From Bacillota bacterium (GTDB lineage: Bacteria; Bacillota; Clostridia; Christensenellales; CAG-138), in NCBI GenBank assembly GCA_023435025.1, contig JAEYSE010000044.1, positions 1 through 24,231 of the forward strand: 24,231 bases of DNA, given 5' to 3'. The translations under genes and the position numbers were made by a program. Within the stretch, counting starts at the first letter, position 1. Each line of letters opens with the position of its first letter. This document shows, piece after piece, positions 20,746 to 24,231 of this stretch. The notes under the pieces are model-generated. The model made no database searches, had not been told where the DNA came from, and saw only the letters and a list, made by a program, of their open reading frames with translations.

Positions 20746-23577
20746 CTATGCCTTGTGGCGCAGTACGCGGGAAAGGTACTGCCCCGTATAGCTTTCCTTG
20801 ACGAGCGCAACCTCCTCGGGCGTGCCCGAGGCGATCACGCGGCCTCCGCGGTCGCCGCCTTCCGGCCCCATATCTATAATATAATCCGCAGTCTTGATTA
20901 CGTCGAGATTATGCTCAATCACCAGTACGGAACTTCCGCCCTCGCATAGGCGCTGAAGAATTTCCAAAAGCCGCTCTACATCCGCCATATGCAGCCCCGT
21001 TGTGGGTTCGTCGAGTAAGTAGAGCGTTCTTCCAGTATCCCGCCGGGAAAGCTCCGCCGCAAGCTTCACGCGCTGCGCCTCGCCGCCCGAAAGCTGCGTG
21101 GACGGCTGCCCGAGCTTGACATATGTGAGCCCCACGTCGTAGAGCGTCTGCAGTTTTTTTGCGATCCGCGGGATGGGTGAAAAGAATGAAAGCGCCTCCT
21201 CCACCGTCATCTCCAGCACATCGTATATGGATTTGCCTTTATATTTGACTTCCAGCGTTTCACGGTTATAACGTTTGCCGCCGCAAACCTCGCAGGGGAC
21301 ATATACATCCGGCAAGAAGTGCATCTCAATTTTTATAATGCCGTCGCCGTGGCAGGCTTCGCAACGTCCGCCCTTGACATTGAAGCTAAAGCGGCCATTG
21401 GTATAACCCCGGAGCTTGGCGTCCGGCGTCATAGCGAATACTTCGCGTATCAGGTCAAACAGCCCGGTATAAGTCGCCGGGTTGCTTCTGGGCGTCCTCC
21501 CAATCGGGCTTTGATCAATATCGATGATTTTGTCCAGATATTCGATGCCTGTGATGCCATCGCAATCACCCGGCCGCACCCGCGCGCGGTTGAGGTCGCG
21601 CAGCAGCGTCTTTTTGACAAGCTCGTTCACAAGGCTTGATTTGCCCGAGCCAGAAACACCGGTGACACACGTGAACACGCCAAGCGGAATGTCCGCATCG
21701 ATTCCTTTGAGGTTATGCTCACGGGCTCCCTTTACATGCAGCCACTTGCCGTTGAGTGCCCTGCGCTCCTTTGGAACAGGGATGCTTCGTACCCCGCTTA
21801 AAAACTGGCCGGTGATGGATTCCTTGCAGGCCATCACCTCTTTCACCTCGCCAGCAGCCACAATATGCCCGCCGTGCTCGCCCGCGCCGGGGCCGATATC
21901 CACCAAGTAGTCCGCCTCGCGCATGGTTTCTTCATCGTGCTCCACGACAATAAGCGTATTGCCGATATCCCGCATATGTTTGAGCGTGTGTAAAAGCCTT
22001 GCGTTGTCCCGCTGGTGCAGGCCGATGCTGGGCTCGTCCAAAATATACAATACGCCCACAAGGCCGGAGCCTATCTGCGTCGCGAGCCGGATGCGCTGCG
22101 CCTCGCCACCCGAAAGCGTGATTGCCCCGCGCGAAAGCGTGAGATAGTCCAAGCCCACGTTTACCAAGAAACCAAGGCGCGCGTCGATTTCCTTTAATAT
22201 CTGAGCCGCAATGATCTGGTTGGAGTTTGAAAGCGACAGGCCGCCCAAGAACGCACGCGCCTCCAACACAGTGGCCTCGCTCAGTTCGGAAATGTTCCTG
22301 TCCCCCACCGTAACGGCCAGGCTTTCCGGCTTTAAACGCTTGCCGTGGCAGTCCGGGCAGAGCGTGTTGGACATAAACGCCTCAATCTCCTGCTTGGAGT
22401 AATCGCTCTGCGTTTCCTTGTATCGGCGCTCCAGATTGTTGATAATGCCTTCAAACGGCGCGTCGAACGCGCCCGACCCATACTCCTTGGAATAGACGAT
22501 ATGCAGCTTTTCCTTGCCAGTACCATACAGAATGGCATTAAGCGCCTTTTGGGGCAGGTCCTTTACCGGAGTATGCAGTGAAAATCCATATGCTTCGGAC
22601 AGGGCTTTAAAATACATGTAGGCGATGCTCTCATGCGCGTCGCTGTGCCACCCCGAAACGCTGATGGCGCCCTGCTCCATAGAAAGCGATGTGTCGGGAA
22701 CAACGAGGTCCGGATCCACCTTGAGTAGTGTGCCAAGCCCCGTGCATGTGGGGCATGCGCCAAACGGGTTATTGAAGGAGAACATACGGGGGGAAAGCTC
22801 CTCCATACTGACGCCGCAGTCCGGGCAGGCGTAGTTCTGGGAGAACAGCATGGATTCCCCATCAACAATATTCACCAGCGCAAGGTTAGACGCAAGCGCA
22901 AACGCGGTTTCGATGCTGTCCGTCAGGCGGCTTTCGATGCCGGGCTTGATGACGAGGCGGTCCACAATTGCCTCAATGGTATGCTTGAATTTTTTATCAA
23001 GCGCAGGCACGTCGTTAATATCATACTGCGTGCCGTCAACCCTTACGCGTACGTACCCATCCTTGCGCAGTTGATCGAGCAGCTTCTGATGCTCACCCTT
23101 CCTGGCGCGCACACAGGGCGCCATGACCTGAATGCGCGTGCCTTCCGGCAGTGACATCACCTGATCCACCACCTGGTCGATAGACTGGCGGGAGATCGGC
23201 TTGCCGCAGCTGGGGCAGTGCGGAATGCCGCAGCGCGCGTAAAGAAGACGCAGATAGTCGTGTATCTCGGTAACCGTACCCACCGTGGACCTGGGGTTAT
23301 GGCTGGTACTCTTTTGATCGATGGATATGGCCGGAGAAAGGCCTTCTATCGAATCGACCTCCGGCTTTTCCATCTGTCCTAAAAACTGGCGCGCGTACGC
23401 GGAAAGGCTTTCCACATAACGCCTTTGCCCTTCCGCGTAGATGGTATCAAACGCCAAAGAAGACTTTCCTGAGCCGGAAAGCCCCGTCATAACGATCAGC
23501 TTGTTTCGGGGCAGCGCAATCGTGACGTTTTTAAGGTTGTGCACGCGCGCCCCTTTGATGACAATCGAATCATGCAT
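20746..23577 (-). CDS. uvrA: Excinuclease ABC subunit A
   Basis: This 943-residue DNA-damage sensor of nucleotide excision repair is the expected length. Order of motifs: Walker A1 GLSGSGKSS (32-40), UvrA-specific AEGQRRYVESLSAYARQFLG and SIEGLSPAISIDQKS, zinc site CPSCGKPIS, zinc site CPDCG..CPTC, signature LSGGEAQRIRLATQIGSGLV with Walker B LYILDEPSIGLHQRD, second Walker A GVSGSGKSSL, zinc site CEACHGDG..CEVCGGKRYN, second signature LSGGEAQRVKLAAELS and Walker B LYLLDEPTTGLHMAD. All look intact. Start ATG 23575-23577 has only a weak GGGA upstream. uvrB lies upstream on the same strand, but separated by an unusual 333-bp hairpin-rich gap; no promoter with good hexamers was seen in it. Confidence 0.97.
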   Translation of the reverse strand: MHDSIVIKGARVHNLKNVTIALPRNKLIVMTGLSGSGKSSLAFDTIYAEGQRRYVESLSAYARQFLGQMEKPEVDSIEGLSPAISIDQKSTSHNPRSTVGTVTEIHDYLRLLYARCGIPHCPSCGKPISRQSIDQVVDQVMSLPEGTRIQVMAPCVRARKGEHQKLLDQLRKDGYVRVRVDGTQYDINDVPALDKKFKHTIEAIVDRLVIKPGIESRLTDSIETAFALASNLALVNIVDGESMLFSQNYACPDCGVSMEELSPRMFSFNNPFGACPTCTGLGTLLKVDPDLVVPDTSLSMEQGAISVSGWHSDAHESIAYMYFKALSEAYGFSLHTPVKDLPQKALNAILYGTGKEKLHIVYSKEYGSGAFDAPFEGIINNLERRYKETQSDYSKQEIEAFMSNTLCPDCHGKRLKPESLAVTVGDRNISELSEATVLEARAFLGGLSLSNSNQIIAAQILKEIDARLGFLVNVGLDYLTLSRGAITLSGGEAQRIRLATQIGSGLVGVLYILDEPSIGLHQRDNARLLHTLKHMRDIGNTLIVVEHDEETMREADYLVDIGPGAGEHGGHIVAAGEVKEVMACKESITGQFLSGVRSIPVPKERRALNGKWLHVKGAREHNLKGIDADIPLGVFTCVTGVSGSGKSSLVNELVKKTLLRDLNRARVRPGDCDGITGIEYLDKIIDIDQSPIGRTPRSNPATYTGLFDLIREVFAMTPDAKLRGYTNGRFSFNVKGGRCEACHGDGIIKIEMHFLPDVYVPCEVCGGKRYNRETLEVKYKGKSIYDVLEMTVEEALSFFSPIPRIAKKLQTLYDVGLTYVKLGQPSTQLSGGEAQRVKLAAELSRRDTGRTLYLLDEPTTGLHMADVERLLEILQRLCEGGSSVLVIEHNLDVIKTADYIIDMGPEGGDRGGRVIASGTPEEVALVKESYTGQYLSRVLRHKA

Positions 23578-23910
23578 AAATGAATCCCAATTTCCCTTGC
23601 GTAAATATTTGACCGGTTTCCCGGTTGTATGCGTGTTAGGGCCGATGGAAGCTTCGCTCCCAAACCATCACCAAAGGGGCGTAACGCCCCTTTGGAATCC
23701 CCTTCTCGGGGAATACCCTATCTAAGTTGTTCCAGAAAATGGTTCTTAGGGCTGTTACAGCCCTGGTGCCTGATGGGACTTAGCCAAGCGCCGCCTGTGG
23801 CGGGAGGAGCGCGGTGCAGTCCCAGTGAGCAAGGGAACACAGAAAATCTGTGCGACCATTGTGAACTGTGGATAAGAGCCCTCAGCGTAACCATAGCGTA
23901 ACATATATAA
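23578..23910. other. 333-bp hairpin-rich gap between uvrB and uvrA; possible repeat or structured RNA
   Basis: The gap has no gene but at least five inverted repeats: CCAAAGGGGCGT-ACGCCCCTTTGG (about 23671-23695), CCCCTTCTCGGGG (23699-23711), AGGGCTG-tta-CAGCCCT (about 23748-23764), a nested GGGACT..GCGCCGCC..GGCGG..GCGC..AGTCCC fold (about 23776-23823) and CACAGA-aaa-TCTGTG (about 23838-23852). It is richer in G+C than an ordinary spacer. It looks like an interspersed palindromic repeat or a small structured RNA rather than simple terminators, since no T-tract follows the stems. Confidence 0.6.
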
Positions 23911-24231
23911 CTACTTGCGCGTCCTGCCCCGGGCAGGCTTTTTGCTGCCTACGGTGCCGGGCGCGGGTTTTGGGGGCGCAAGCGGCGTTTCCCCCTGCAG
24001 CGCCCTAAGCTCATCCCTGAGCTTTGCGGCCGTCTCAAACTCCAATGCCGCAGCTGCTTCTCGCATCTGCTGGGTAAGTATGGCGACGCGCTTTTCCCTG
24101 TCTTCGGTAGAAAGCGTGCTTCCGGCGTCCTTCACTTTAGAGGATATCTCGAGCACGTTATGCACGGCCTTTGTGATGCTTCTGGGCGTAATGCCGTGTT
24201 CCTCATTGAACGCCGTCTGCCTGGCGCGGCG
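23911..24231 (-). CDS. uvrB: Excinuclease ABC subunit B, C-terminal 106 residues
   Basis: The open frame continues past the right edge; only the tail is in the window. The visible sequence starts RRARQTAFNEEHGITPRSIT, the conserved end of the UvrB helicase-like core, and contains the UVR motif that binds UvrC (about EDREKRVAILTQQMREAAAA then LEFETAAKLRDELRAL). It ends in a basic, Pro/Ala-rich tail (..PPKPAPGTVGSKKPARGRTRK), longer than in many UvrB proteins. It is followed by the unusual gap and then uvrA, the standard gene order. Confidence 0.95.
   Translation of the reverse strand, partial: RRARQTAFNEEHGITPRSITKAVHNVLEISSKVKDAGSTLSTEDREKRVAILTQQMREAAAALEFETAAKLRDELRALQGETPLAPPKPAPGTVGSKKPARGRTRK

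Noticed and set aside
23867..23875. Perfect DnaA box (TTATCCACA on the minus strand)
   Set aside because: It is a single copy with no cluster, no AT-rich unwinding region and no dnaA or dnaN nearby, so it is not evidence of a replication origin.

Overview
The window looks like a chromosomal segment of a Clostridia-type Bacillota (Firmicutes) genome. The grounds are strong purine-rich ribosome binding sites, near-consensus sigma-A promoters with 16-17 bp spacers, Firmicutes-style intrinsic terminators, and the families present (DUF2089/YvlB-like/holin cluster, Mgl-type sugar ABC transporter, ECF-type vitamin S component, membrane pyrophosphatase). No species is assigned: that would need a search. 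No rRNA, tRNA, insertion sequence, phage or CRISPR array was found. Most genes lie on the minus strand.

Layout. 1-1428 (minus): DUF2089 protein, SHOCT-like/YvlB-like protein, one-TM hypothetical protein and a holin-family membrane protein (cut by the window edge), behind a consensus promoter preceded by an AT-rich palindromic tract. 1697-3672 (minus): aldo/keto reductase, L-ribulose-5-phosphate 4-epimerase and a small conserved-looking protein, ending at an intrinsic terminator. 3809-9165 (minus): LacI-family regulator followed by an mglBAC-like galactose-type ABC transporter plus a 62-aa membrane protein. The transporter promoter is a perfect sigma-A consensus with a 16-bp LacI-type palindrome next to its -10 element. 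9395-10603 (plus): mannitol-1-phosphate 5-dehydrogenase. 10604-11875 (plus): cobalamin riboswitch controlling a membrane-anchored transcobalamin-like (DUF4430) protein and an overlapping ECF-type S component, a probable B12 uptake unit. 11988-14693 (minus): GNAT acetyltransferase and membrane-bound pyrophosphatase. 15135-17269: divergent pair of an orphan lipoprotein (minus) and an L,D-transpeptidase (plus) around a palindrome. 17302-19711 (minus): a CysS with an unusual signature, and a PAP2 phosphatase. 19964-24231 (minus): UvrB (C-terminal end only), a 333-bp hairpin-rich gap, UvrA and a nitroreductase.

How the parts fit. The left half is mainly sugar acquisition and catabolism: regulated ABC uptake, a pentose-phosphate epimerase, an aldo/keto reductase and a hexitol-phosphate dehydrogenase. 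The centre is vitamin B12 capture. The right half is mostly housekeeping (translation, excision repair, cell wall, PPi-driven ion pumping). The items most worth follow-up are the riboswitch-controlled transcobalamin-like/ECF pair, whose terminator arm also forms the Shine-Dalgarno sequence; the hairpin-rich uvrB-uvrA gap; the lipoprotein/transpeptidase divergent promoter; and the small TM protein at the end of the sugar transporter operon.
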